Part shown: piece by piece, positions 55,731 through 64,000 of the stretch
How the letters are laid out: each line of letters opens with the position of its first letter
How positions within the stretch are numbered: position 1 is the stretch's first letter
From: Burkholderia sp. lig30
GTDB lineage: Bacteria; Pseudomonadota; Gammaproteobacteria; Burkholderiales; Burkholderiaceae
DNA: 64,000 nt
Direction: 5' to 3'
Assembly: GCF_000687455.2 (NCBI RefSeq)
Contig: NZ_JGVW01000080.1
Coordinates: 1 to 64,000, forward strand
The notes under the pieces: generated by a model
Told to the model about the DNA's origin: nothing
Databases searched by the model: none
What the model saw: only the letters and a program-made list of their open reading frames with translations
Made by a program: the position numbers and the translations under genes

Positions 55731-55837
55731 GAGATTCTCCAGACTGCGTGGCACGACGCGCATGCCGCACCGCAGCAAAAGATGATTCGAGCGCGCATTG
55801 TCCCGAACACGGCCAGTTTTGATAATTGGCGTAGCAT

Positions 55838-55852
55838 TTGAAGTATTTTCAA
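55838..55852. promoter_or_regulatory. Candidate LysR operator between the MFS exporter and lysR-type gene
   Basis: TTGAA-GTATT-TTCAA, a perfect inverted repeat 18 bases before the LysR start codon; such a palindrome in a divergent gap is typical for LysR regulators. Confidence 0.4.
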
Positions 55853-55870
55853 AAATCTTCGAATAATCGT

Positions 55871-56803
55871 ATGGACCGACTGGGCGATATCCGGTTGTTC
55901 GCCGAAGCGGCCGAGCTGGGCAGCCTGACCGCCGCCGGACGCAAGCTGGGCCTCACGCCGGCCGCCGCCAGCGCGCGCCTCGCGAAACTCGAGGCCAGCG
56001 TCGCGACCCGGCTGTTCGAGCGCTCGACCCGCCAGTTGCGGCTCACCGAGGAAGGCCGGCTTTACCTGAACTGCTGCCGCCAGGCGCTGCAGGCGCTCGA
56101 CGACGCCGACGCGATGCTGCAGCACGGCCGCAACGTCGCGAGCGGCAAGGTGCGGCTGTCGACGACCTCCGACTTCGGCCGCAACCTGCTGCTCGACTGG
56201 CTCGACGACTTCAACGCGCTGTATCCGGACGTCACTTTCGCGCTGACCGCGTCCGATTCGTCGTCGAACCTGTGGCAGGAGGAGATCGACCTGGCGATCC
56301 GCTTCGCCGCGCCGCCGGACGGCGCGCTGATCGCCCGGCGCCTCGCGGCGAACCGCCGTGTGCTGTGCGCGTCGCCGGACTTCATTGCGCGCCACGGCGC
56401 GCCGGCCGCCCCGGACGATCTGGCGCGATTTCCGTGCATCGTGATCACGATCGCGTCCGGCCCGATGAACCAGTGGCGCTTCACGCGCGGCGACGACACG
56501 CAGGTCTATACGGTGCCGCTCGCGACCGCGCGCGAGACGAACGACGGCGCGCTGCTGCGCGAATGGGCGATACGCGGATACGGGATCGCGCTGAAGTCGA
56601 TCTGGGACATCGCCGACGACGTGCGCGCCGGCCGGCTGAAGGTGCTGCTGCCCGACTGGCGCCACCACGACGCGCCGCTGCACGCGCTCTATCACAGCAA
56701 GCGCTACATGGCGCCGCGCGTGCGCACGCTGCTCGACTTCCTGATCGAGCGGTTCGCGCGCGAGGAAGCGGCGCTGGACGACCTGCTGAACGCCTGCCGT
56801 TAA
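55871..56803 (+). CDS. LysR-family transcriptional regulator
   Basis: 310 aa. Seen: N-terminal helix-turn-helix MDRLGDIRLFAEAAELGSL, TAAGRKLGLTPAAASARLAKLE, then the periplasmic-binding-protein-like effector domain (GKVRLSTTSDFGRNLLLDWL; DLAIRFAAPPDG; REWAIRGYGIALKS). Divergent from the MFS exporter gene and likely its regulator. The ATG at 55871 gives the standard N-terminus. Confidence 0.92.
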   Translation: MDRLGDIRLFAEAAELGSLTAAGRKLGLTPAAASARLAKLEASVATRLFERSTRQLRLTEEGRLYLNCCRQALQALDDADAMLQHGRNVASGKVRLSTTSDFGRNLLLDWLDDFNALYPDVTFALTASDSSSNLWQEEIDLAIRFAAPPDGALIARRLAANRRVLCASPDFIARHGAPAAPDDLARFPCIVITIASGPMNQWRFTRGDDTQVYTVPLATARETNDGALLREWAIRGYGIALKSIWDIADDVRAGRLKVLLPDWRHHDAPLHALYHSKRYMAPRVRTLLDFLIERFAREEAALDDLLNACR

Positions 56804-56909
56804 GGGCGCGACAACAGCCCCGGGGAAAGCCGCGACGAGGGTCGCACCACCCGGCCGGGACGCGGTGCGGGGAGCGGCGCGCACGCACTGTGGCGTGGCG
56901 TCGAAAAGC

Positions 56910-56915
56910 TATAAT
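56910..56915 (+). promoter_or_regulatory. TATAAT box upstream of miaB
   Basis: Perfect -10 hexamer about 122 bases before the miaB start; no clear -35 at the right distance. Confidence 0.35.
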
Positions 56916-57036
56916 GGAAAGCTTTCCCGACGGTTCTCCCGGCCACATGCACGGCGCTGCCGCGCGGCGACCGGCCGCCGTCCCGATTCACCCTTGACGA
57001 CGCCCCCAGGTCAACCACTGCGAACGGCGAATCCCC

Positions 57037-58410
57037 ATGACCAAGAAAGTTTACGTAAAGACCTTCGGCTGCCAGATGAACGAGTACGACTCGGACAAGA
57101 TGGTGGACGTGCTCAATGCCGCCGAAGGCCTCGAAAAGACCGATAGCCCGGAAGACGCGGACATCATCCTGTTCAACACCTGCTCGGTGCGCGAAAAGGC
57201 GCAGGAAAAGGTGTTCTCCGACCTCGGCCGCGTGCGCGAGCTGAAGGAAGCGAATCCCGCGCTGCTGATCGGCGTCGGCGGCTGCGTCGCGAGCCAGGAA
57301 GGCGAATCGATCGTGGCGCGCGCGCCGTACGTCGATCTCGTGTTCGGCCCGCAGACGCTGCACCGCCTGCCGCAGATGATCGACGCGCGCCGCGCGAGCG
57401 GCCGCGCGCAGGTCGACATCACGTTCCCGGAAATCGAGAAGTTCGACCACCTGCCGCCCGCGCGCGTCGACGGCCCGAGCGCGTTCGTGTCGATCATGGA
57501 AGGCTGCAGCAAGTACTGCAGCTATTGCGTGGTGCCGTACACGCGCGGCGACGAGGTGTCGCGCCCGCTCGACGACGTGCTGACCGAGATCGCCGGCCTC
57601 GCCGATCAGGGCGTGCGCGAAGTCACGCTGCTCGGCCAGAACGTGAACGCGTATCGCGGCGCGCTGACGGCCGGCTCACACGAGATCGCCGATTTCGCGA
57701 CGCTGATCGAATACGTCGCCGATCTCCCCGGCATCGAGCGCATCCGCTACACGACGTCGCACCCGAAGGAATTCACGCAGCGCCTGCTCGACGTGTACGC
57801 GAAGGTGCCGAAGCTCGTGAACCACCTGCACCTGCCGGTGCAGCACGGCTCCGACCGCATCCTGATGGCGATGAAGCGCGGCTACACCGTGCTCGAATAC
57901 AAGTCGGTGATCCGCAAGCTGCGCGCGATCCGCCCCGACCTGTCGCTGTCGACCGACATCATCGTCGGCTTCCCCGGCGAAACCGAAAGCGACTTCGACA
58001 AGACGATGGCGCTCGTCGACGAGATGAGCTACGACACGAGCTTCTCGTTCATCTACAGCCCGCGCCCCGGCACGCCGGCCGCGAACCTCGCCGACGACAC
58101 GCCGCGCGAGGTCAAGCTCAAGCGCCTGCAGCACCTGCAGGCGACGATCGAGGAGAACGTCGCCCGCATCAGCCAGTCGATGGTCGGCAGGGTCGAGCGC
58201 ATCCTCGTCGAGGGGCCGTCGCGCAAGGACCCGAACGAGCTCGCGGGCCGCACCGAGAACAACCGGGTCGTGAATTTCCCGGCGCCGCTCGCTTCGCACC
58301 CGCGCCTGATCGGCCAGATGATCGACGTGAAGATCAATCACGCGTATCCGCACTCGCTGCGCGGCGAGCTCGTGCTCGCCCACGACGATGCGAACGCCAC
58401 GGCGCACTGA
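57037..58410 (+). CDS. miaB: tRNA-2-methylthio-N6-isopentenyladenosine synthase MiaB
   Basis: Radical SAM methylthiotransferase modifying i6A37 of tRNAs. Seen: 457 aa; N-terminal UPF0004 domain with [12 protein letters not shown] (Cys12) and NTCSVREKA, radical SAM cluster C157-x3-C161-x2-C164 in [19 protein letters not shown], and a C-terminal TRAM domain. It starts the miaB-phoH-ybeY-chaC-corC-lnt run. Confidence 0.97.
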   Translation: MTKKVYVKTFGCQMNEYDSDKMVDVLNAAEGLEKTDSPEDADIILFNTCSVREKAQEKVFSDLGRVRELKEANPALLIGVGGCVASQEGESIVARAPYVDLVFGPQTLHRLPQMIDARRASGRAQVDITFPEIEKFDHLPPARVDGPSAFVSIMEGCSKYCSYCVVPYTRGDEVSRPLDDVLTEIAGLADQGVREVTLLGQNVNAYRGALTAGSHEIADFATLIEYVADLPGIERIRYTTSHPKEFTQRLLDVYAKVPKLVNHLHLPVQHGSDRILMAMKRGYTVLEYKSVIRKLRAIRPDLSLSTDIIVGFPGETESDFDKTMALVDEMSYDTSFSFIYSPRPGTPAANLADDTPREVKLKRLQHLQATIEENVARISQSMVGRVERILVEGPSRKDPNELAGRTENNRVVNFPAPLASHPRLIGQMIDVKINHAYPHSLRGELVLAHDDANATAH

Positions 58411-58435
58411 CGCCCAACAGGAGCCCGACGCCACT

Positions 58436-59479
58436 TTGAAAACCGTTCAAGCACTGGAATTCACCGCGCCGCGCGACGACAACGCGCGCCTCGCGAATCT
58501 CTGCGGCCCGCTCGACGAGAACCTGCGGCAGATCGAACAGGCACTCGACGTGACGCTGTCGCGACGCGGCCACCGGATCGCGATTCGCGGACGCGGCGCC
58601 AGGCTCGCGCTCACCGCGCTCGAGAACTTCTACAACCGCTCGCGCGATCCGCTGTCGGTCGACGACATCCAGCTCGCGCTCGTCGAGGTGCGCCACACGA
58701 GCGGCAACGGCCGCCAGGACGCGATCGACGTGCGGTTCCGCGGCGACCCGGACCATCCGTTCGACGAACCGGTCGTGAGTCTCGACGCCGAAGCGCTCGA
58801 GGAGGCCGGGCCGAAGCTCTACACGCGGCGCGCCGACCTGCGCGGCCGCACGCCCGCGCAGCGCGAGTACCTGAAGCAGATCCTGTCGCACGACGTGACG
58901 TTCGGGATCGGCCCGGCGGGTACCGGCAAGACCTATCTCGCGGTCGCCTGCGCGGTCGACGCGCTCGAGCGCGACCAGGTCAAGCGCATCGTGCTGACGC
59001 GCCCGGCCGTCGAGGCGGGCGAGCGCCTCGGCTTCCTGCCCGGCGACCTCGCGCAGAAGGTCGACCCGTACCTGCGCCCGCTGTACGACGCGCTGTACGA
59101 CCTGCTCGGCTTCGACAAGACCGCGAAGATGTTCGAGCGCCAGATGATCGAGATCGCACCGCTCGCATACATGCGCGGCCGCACGCTGAACCATGCGTTC
59201 ATCATTCTCGACGAGGCGCAGAACACGACGCCCGAGCAGATGAAGATGTTCCTCACACGGATCGGCTTCGGCTCGAAGGCGGTCGTCACCGGCGACACGA
59301 GCCAGGTCGACCTGCCGCGCGGCCAGAAGTGCGGCCTCGTCGAGGCGCAGCAGGTGCTGAGCGGCGTGCGCGGCATCGCGCTCACCCGCTTCACGAGCGC
59401 GGACGTCGTGCGCCATCCGCTCGTCGCGCGCATCGTCGAGGCCTACGACGAGTTCCACGCGCAGCACAAGGACGAGTGA
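58436..59479 (+). CDS. PhoH-family ATPase (PhoH-like, YbeZ)
   Basis: 347 aa from a TTG at 58436, preceded by CAGGAG; an ATG 16 codons earlier would overlap miaB and give a non-conserved tail, so TTG is preferred but not certain. Seen: Walker [12 protein letters not shown] and Walker [12 protein letters not shown], the GDTSQVDLP motif. Known: YbeZ works with the RNase YbeY, encoded next, in rRNA processing. Often named ybeZ or phoH. Confidence 0.88.
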   Translation: MKTVQALEFTAPRDDNARLANLCGPLDENLRQIEQALDVTLSRRGHRIAIRGRGARLALTALENFYNRSRDPLSVDDIQLALVEVRHTSGNGRQDAIDVRFRGDPDHPFDEPVVSLDAEALEEAGPKLYTRRADLRGRTPAQREYLKQILSHDVTFGIGPAGTGKTYLAVACAVDALERDQVKRIVLTRPAVEAGERLGFLPGDLAQKVDPYLRPLYDALYDLLGFDKTAKMFERQMIEIAPLAYMRGRTLNHAFIILDEAQNTTPEQMKMFLTRIGFGSKAVVTGDTSQVDLPRGQKCGLVEAQQVLSGVRGIALTRFTSADVVRHPLVARIVEAYDEFHAQHKDE

Positions 59480-59557
59480 CGCGCGCGCCGTCGCGGCGTC
59501 AAGCGGCCCGGCTGCCCTCCGGCAGGCCGGGCCAACAAGATGGTCAGCCTGACCGAA

Positions 59558-59596
59558 ACAGCCCGATCGGCTTACGCTGATCGGGCTGTTTTTTTC
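59558..59596 (+). terminator. Rho-independent terminator after the PhoH-like gene
   Basis: AACAGCCCGATC/GATCGGGCTGTT stem (59558-59569 with 59579-59590) followed by TTTTTT. It should separate phoH from ybeY, so ybeY probably has its own promoter. Confidence 0.85.
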
Positions 59597-59678
59597 GGGC
59601 GCGCGGCCGCGCGCCGCAAATTCGGGCGCGAAAGGCGGTTTGGTGTATCCTCAACGCGTTCCGTTCGCCGCACGCGTC

Positions 59679-60458
59679 ATGAAATCCTCCCGTTCCAGCA
59701 AGTCCGCCCGCGCCGAGAAAGCCGCGCCCGAAACGCCCCGCCTGTCGCTGTTCGACGCGAAAGGCAAGGTCAGGACCGTCGACGCGCAAGCGCTGCGGAT
59801 TGACTTCAGCGACGGCCGCAGCCTGATGTTCGACCTGTCGGGCAGCTCGGGGGACGCCGCCGTCGCGATCGTCGCGCAGCACGCCGATCCTGCGATGCGC
59901 GCGACGCTTGCGCTGAGTCCCGAACACTACGACAGCATCACGCTGCACGTCGGCGCCGAAACCGCGCCCGCGGAAATCGGCCACGCGGCCGACGCCGCCC
60001 GCGAGCCCGAGCTCGAGCTGGCCGTGCAGTACGGCGACGAAATCACCGCCGCGCAACGCAAGGCGCTGCCCAAGCGCAAGCTGATCGCCGAATGGCTCGC
60101 GCCGGCGCTCTTCGCCGATACGCAGCTGACCGTGCGCTTCGTCGGCGACGAAGAAGGCCGCACGCTGAACGACAGCTACCGCCACAAGGATTACGCGACC
60201 AACGTGCTGACCTTCGCGTACGACGACGCGCCGGACGGCAAGGTGGTCGGCGATCTCGTGCTGTGCTGCCCGGTCGTCGAAAAGGAGGCACTCGAGCAGG
60301 GCAAGCCGCTCGACGCCCACTACGCGCACCTGCTCGTGCACGGCGCGCTGCACGCGCAGGGCTACGACCACGAGACGAGCGACGAGGACGCCGCCGAGAT
60401 GGAAGCGATCGAAATCGACGTCCTCGCGAAACTGGGTTTCCCGAATCCGTATCAGTAA
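59679..60458 (+). CDS. ybeY: rRNA maturation RNase YbeY with unusual N-terminal extension
   Basis: 259 aa, about 100 longer than typical YbeY. Seen: the YbeY domain from residue ~111 ([19 protein letters not shown], and the zinc motif [11 protein letters not shown]). Residues ~20-100 form a separate segment, [20 protein letters not shown] and onwards, with a strand-rich pattern and normal codon bias, so it is probably translated. No clear ribosome binding site precedes the ATG at 59679. Known: YbeY is an endoribonuclease for rRNA maturation, partnered by YbeZ. Confidence 0.85.
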   Translation: MKSSRSSKSARAEKAAPETPRLSLFDAKGKVRTVDAQALRIDFSDGRSLMFDLSGSSGDAAVAIVAQHADPAMRATLALSPEHYDSITLHVGAETAPAEIGHAADAAREPELELAVQYGDEITAAQRKALPKRKLIAEWLAPALFADTQLTVRFVGDEEGRTLNDSYRHKDYATNVLTFAYDDAPDGKVVGDLVLCCPVVEKEALEQGKPLDAHYAHLLVHGALHAQGYDHETSDEDAAEMEAIEIDVLAKLGFPNPYQ

Positions 60459-60473
60459 GCCCGGGCGCGACCG

Positions 60474-61106
60474 ATGCTCGACGCCGCCAAGCTCATGGCC
60501 GACTATCCGCCGTCGATCGGCGAAGGGCGGCTGCTGTCGGAGCGGGAACTGGCCGACTCCCTCGCCGCGACGCTGAGCGGCTGGGACGGCCGGCAGGATC
60601 TGTGGCTGTTCGGCTATGGCTCGCTGATCTGGAACCCGGGCCTGCCGACCGCCGACGCGGTGCGCGGCAAAGTGCACGGCTATCACCGCGGCCTGTACCT
60701 GTGGTCGCGCGTGAACCGTGGCACGCCGGAGCACCCCGGCCTCGTGCTGGCGCTCGACCGCGGCGGCTCCTGCGCCGGCATCGCGTTCCGCCTGGCCGGC
60801 CCGACCGCGATGCCGCACCTCGAGACGCTGTGGAAACGCGAAATGCCGATGGGGTCGTACCGGCCGGCCTGGCTGCCGTGCTCGCTCGCGAACGGCGAAC
60901 GCGTGATGGCACTCGCGTTCGTGATGCGTCGCGACGTGCCGAGCTACACCGGCAAGCTGCCCGATCATGTCGTGAAGGCCGTGTTCGACCGCGCCGAGGG
61001 GCGCTACGGCACGACGCTCGACTACGTGAGCCGCACCGTCGACGCGCTGCGCGCGAGCGGCATTCCCGACCGCGCGCTCGAAGCGCTCCTCGCGCGCTGC
61101 CGTTGA
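60474..61106 (+). CDS. ChaC-like gamma-glutamylcyclotransferase
   Basis: 210 aa. Seen: the YGSL substrate-binding motif in WLFGYGSLIWNPG near residue 46, RGTPEHPGLVLALD, and a conserved glutamate region ETLWKREM. Known: ChaC relatives cleave gamma-glutamyl bonds of glutathione to give 5-oxoproline. It lies 15 bases after ybeY, likely co-transcribed. Confidence 0.9.
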   Translation: MLDAAKLMADYPPSIGEGRLLSERELADSLAATLSGWDGRQDLWLFGYGSLIWNPGLPTADAVRGKVHGYHRGLYLWSRVNRGTPEHPGLVLALDRGGSCAGIAFRLAGPTAMPHLETLWKREMPMGSYRPAWLPCSLANGERVMALAFVMRRDVPSYTGKLPDHVVKAVFDRAEGRYGTTLDYVSRTVDALRASGIPDRALEALLARCR

Positions 61107-61343
61107 CGCCACCCGGCCGGCACGCGCCGGTATTTTGTCCATGGATGCCCCGCCGCCCTTTTCTGAGATAGGATGGAAACCAAGGGGCCGGCCGGCGAAG
61201 CGCCGCACTCGCCCCGCGAGCGGGGCCGCGCGCGCCGCCCGTCCCGGCCGGCACCGCCCGGCTTGACACGGCCGCGCCACGCCCTTGGTGTATCCTTGCC
61301 AACTCCGTGACAGCGCGCCCCGATGTAAGCCGGGCGCACCACC

Positions 61344-62231
61344 ATGAACGATTCCTATCCCAGTCGAAAACCGAACGACAAACCGCATGAGAAGCGCTCG
61401 CTGCTCGAGCGCCTGACCGACTTCATCTCGCCCGAGCCCGAGTCCCGCGGCGAGCTGCTGGAAATCCTGCAGGACGCCCACGAACGCAACCTGATCGACG
61501 CCGATTCGCTATCGATGATCGAGGGCGTGTTCCAGGTCTCCGAGCTGTGCGCCCGCGACATCATGGTCCCCCGCGCGCAGATGGACGCGATCAACATCGC
61601 GGACAAGCCGGAGGATTTCATTCCATTCGTCCTCGAAAAGGCGCACTCGCGCTATCCGGTCTACGAAGACAACCGCGACAACGTGATCGGCGTGCTGCTC
61701 GCGAAGGATCTGCTGCGCTTTTACGCGGAAGAGGAATTCGACGTGCGCGGGATGCTGCGCCCCGCCGTGTACATCCCGGAATCGAAGCGCCTGAACGTGC
61801 TGCTGCACGACTTCCGCGTGAACCGCAACCACCTCGCGATCGTCGTGGACGAATACGGCGGCGTGGCGGGCCTGATCACGATCGAGGACGTGCTCGAGCA
61901 GATCGTCGGCGACATCGAGGACGAATACGATTTCGACGAGGAAGCCGGCAACATCATCTCCGCGCCGGACGGCCGCTTCCGCGTGCGCGCGCTGACCGGG
62001 ATCGAGCAGTTCAACGAGGCGTTCGCGACCGATTTCTCCGACGACGAAGTCGACACGATCGGCGGCCTGATCTCGCACCATTTCGGACGCGTGCCGCATC
62101 GCGGCGAAAAGCTGCGACTCGGCAACCTGGTGTTCGAGATCCAGCGCGCGGACGCGCGCCAGATCCACGTGCTGCTGGTGCGCCGCGATCCGCTCGCGGG
62201 CCGGCGCACCGAGGCCGCGCACCAGGACTGA
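61344..62231 (+). CDS. CorC-like protein with paired CBS domains
   Basis: 295 aa. Seen: two CBS domains (MVPRAQMDAINIADKP; KSRYPVY-like HSRYPVYEDNRDNVIGVLLAKD; HLAIVVDEYGGVAGLITIEDVLEQIVGDIEDEYD in two parts) and a C-terminal CorC/HlyC domain. No membrane DUF21 domain is fused. Known: CorC affects magnesium/cobalt efflux. Adjacent to lnt with a 70-base gap, the usual corC-lnt order. Confidence 0.9.
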   Translation: MNDSYPSRKPNDKPHEKRSLLERLTDFISPEPESRGELLEILQDAHERNLIDADSLSMIEGVFQVSELCARDIMVPRAQMDAINIADKPEDFIPFVLEKAHSRYPVYEDNRDNVIGVLLAKDLLRFYAEEEFDVRGMLRPAVYIPESKRLNVLLHDFRVNRNHLAIVVDEYGGVAGLITIEDVLEQIVGDIEDEYDFDEEAGNIISAPDGRFRVRALTGIEQFNEAFATDFSDDEVDTIGGLISHHFGRVPHRGEKLRLGNLVFEIQRADARQIHVLLVRRDPLAGRRTEAAHQD

Positions 62232-62301
62232 GTGCGCCGCCGGCCGTGCGACGCAGGCCGCGCGGCGCTTTTCCCAACCGCTTCGCCACCTTTCGCATCG
62301 C

Positions 62302-63969
62302 ATGGCTGAACCGATCCCGTCCCGCCCGGCAGGCGGCCTCCTCGCGCCGCCGCTCGGCCGCACGTTGCCGCGCTGGCATTACCCGGTCGCGCTGCTCGCC
62401 GGCGCGGCCCACACGCTCAGCTTCGCGCCGACGCCGCACGGCGGCTGGCTGCAGCTCGCGGTATTCGTCGGGTTTTTCGCGCAGCTGACGCGCACCAACA
62501 GCTGGAAAAGCGCCGCGCTCACCGGCGGCGCGTTCGGTTTCGGCAATTTCATCACCGGCATCTGGTGGCTTTACATCAGCATGCACGTGTACGGCGAGAT
62601 GGCCGCGCCGATCGCCGGCGCCGCGCTCGTGCTGTTCTCGCTGTACCTGTCGCTGTATCCGGCGTTCTCGGCGGGCCTGTGGTCGTTCTGCGCAGGCCAT
62701 GCGTGGCATCGCCGCGAGCCCGACCCGCGGCCGTTCTCGCCGACCTGGCATGGCGCATTCGCATTCGCTAGCGCATGGGCGCTCGGCGAATGGCTGCGCG
62801 GCACCCTCTTCACCGGCTTTCCGTGGCTCGCGAGCGGCTATCCGCAGGTCGACGGGCCGCTCGCCGGCTTCGCCGCGATCGCCGGCGTGTATGGCGTCGG
62901 CTGGATGCTGGCGCTGTTCGCCGCGCTCGTCGTCCAGGCGCTCGCCGCCGCCCGTCCGTCTCCCGCGCGCGAAAGCGCCGCCGCCGGCAACCGGCGCGTG
63001 CGCGTCGCGGCACCCGCCGGCGTCGCGGCCGCGCTCGTCGCGATCGGCCTCGCGCTGTCGCAGGTCCAGTGGACCGTGCCCGCCAACGCGCCGCTCGATG
63101 TCCGGCTGCTGCAGGGCAACGTGAAGCAGGACATCAAGTTCGAGCAGGCGGGTATCGACGCGGCAATCAGGATGTACCAGCAGATGATCGTCGAGAAGCC
63201 CGCGGACCTGATCGTCACGCCCGAGACGGCGATCGCCGTGATGATCCAGGATCTGCCCGAACCGTTCGCGCGCGCGGTGCGAACGTTCAGCGACAGCACG
63301 GGCTCGGCGGTGCTGTTCGGCGCGGTCGGCGCGTCGGTGACCGACGACGGGCGGTACGTCGACTACACGAACAGCCTGTACGGCGTGACGCCGAACGTGC
63401 GCGACATCTACCACTACGACAAGCACCATCTCGTGCCCTTCGGCGAATTCATTCCGTGGGGCTTTCGCTGGTTCGTCAATCTGATGAAGATGCCGCTCGG
63501 CGACTTCGCGCGCGGCGCACCGGTGCAGAAGCCGTTCTTCGTGCGCAACCAGCCGGTGATGGCGGACATCTGCTATGAGGACATCTTCGGCGAGGAAATC
63601 GCCGCGTCGATCCGCGACAATCCGCAGCCGCCCGGCGTGCTCGTCAACGTGACGAACCTCGCCTGGTTCGGCGACACGATCGCGCTCGACCAGCACCTGC
63701 AGATCGCGCGGATGCGCGCGCTCGAGAGCGGCCGGCCGATGCTGCGCGCGACCAACACCGGGATGACGGCCGCGATCGACGCGCGCGGCCGCGTGCTCGG
63801 GCAGCTCAAGCCGTTCACGATCGGCTCGCTCGACGTGCGCATCGAAGGCACGAGCGGCTTCACGCCGTACGTGACGAGCGGCAACAACACCGTGCTCGCG
63901 GTGACGTTCGTGCTGCTCGCGTTCGGCTTCACGTTCGGGCCGGGACTGCGGCGGCGCAACGGACAGTAA
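62302..63969 (+). CDS. lnt: Apolipoprotein N-acyltransferase
   Basis: 555 aa inner-membrane protein that N-acylates lipoproteins, completing their maturation. Seen: N-terminal TM bundle, then a periplasmic nitrilase-like domain with the catalytic triad in context: Glu in VTPETAIAV, Lys in YDKHHLVPFGEF, Cys in MADICYEDIFGE. It ends with a last TM and a basic tail. Preceded by corC. Confidence 0.95.
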   Translation: MAEPIPSRPAGGLLAPPLGRTLPRWHYPVALLAGAAHTLSFAPTPHGGWLQLAVFVGFFAQLTRTNSWKSAALTGGAFGFGNFITGIWWLYISMHVYGEMAAPIAGAALVLFSLYLSLYPAFSAGLWSFCAGHAWHRREPDPRPFSPTWHGAFAFASAWALGEWLRGTLFTGFPWLASGYPQVDGPLAGFAAIAGVYGVGWMLALFAALVVQALAAARPSPARESAAAGNRRVRVAAPAGVAAALVAIGLALSQVQWTVPANAPLDVRLLQGNVKQDIKFEQAGIDAAIRMYQQMIVEKPADLIVTPETAIAVMIQDLPEPFARAVRTFSDSTGSAVLFGAVGASVTDDGRYVDYTNSLYGVTPNVRDIYHYDKHHLVPFGEFIPWGFRWFVNLMKMPLGDFARGAPVQKPFFVRNQPVMADICYEDIFGEEIAASIRDNPQPPGVLVNVTNLAWFGDTIALDQHLQIARMRALESGRPMLRATNTGMTAAIDARGRVLGQLKPFTIGSLDVRIEGTSGFTPYVTSGNNTVLAVTFVLLAFGFTFGPGLRRRNGQ

Positions 63970-64000
63970 GCGCCGGGCACGCCCGGACGCGGCGGATCGC

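Overview
The window is high-GC, densely coded DNA from a Burkholderia chromosome, most likely a Burkholderia cepacia complex member and the main (housekeeping) replicon. This rests on the strong C/G third-position bias, on gene order that I recall from that genus (sua5-purK-purE-purC-fba-pyk-pgk; sucC-sucD-terC-pilin-pglL; recA-recX; glpR-glpD-glpK-glpF; miaB-phoH-ybeY-corC-lnt), and on genus-typical small families (DUF4148, DUF2889). No rRNA, insertion sequence, prophage or CRISPR array was seen. Assignments come from reading translations, motifs and context; no database search was run.

Layout. 0-9 kb (mostly minus strand): Sua5 (cut by the left edge), purine genes purK/purE/purC, the glycolytic genes fba, pyk and pgk, and an AzlCD branched-chain amino acid exporter. 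9-16 kb (mostly plus): ilvE, a small zinc-finger protein, heptosyltransferase waaF, an NTF2-like protein, a YheT-like hydrolase, a DUF2946-like protein, then a minus-strand M48 metalloprotease and moaC. 16-18 kb: a patch of small secreted or exported products, including a bacteriocin-like peptide with a double-glycine leader. 18-24 kb (minus): PglL-type O-oligosaccharyltransferase, type IV pilin, TerC, sucD, sucC and a DUF2889 protein. 24-31 kb: recX/recA with a LexA box, a divergent two-component system, an MHS-family transporter and a CAT-anticodon tRNA with promoter and terminator. 31-38 kb: a divergent DUF4148 pair, a MAPEG protein, a bifunctional penicillin-binding protein, a GFA-family protein and CopD. 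38-44 kb: a c4-type and a triheme cytochrome c, rhlE, a small unknown protein and a ferritin-like protein. 44-50 kb: the glycerol regulon glpR/glpD/glpK/glpF with a visible GlpR-like operator. 50-52.5 kb: a HAD phosphatase followed by a three-unit tandem array of double-glycine-leader peptide genes. 52.6-56.8 kb: ribB under an FMN riboswitch, an XRE-cupin regulator, and an MFS exporter divergent from a LysR regulator. 57-64 kb: miaB, phoH, ybeY (with an unusual N-terminal extension), a ChaC-like cyclotransferase, corC and lnt.

Most striking is 50.5-52.45 kb. Three units each contain a copy or decayed fragment of the HAD gene 3' end, an inverted repeat, a convergent small peptide gene and a conserved upstream block. 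The peptides share a 15-residue leader pattern (M-R-x-I-x3-E-x3-V-x-G-G) with good ribosome binding sites but unrelated downstream sequences. A fourth peptide with the same leader geometry and a glycine-rich hydrophobic body lies at 16.2-16.5 kb. This looks like a duplicating, diversifying family of exported, possibly antibacterial or signalling, peptides whose exporter is outside the window.
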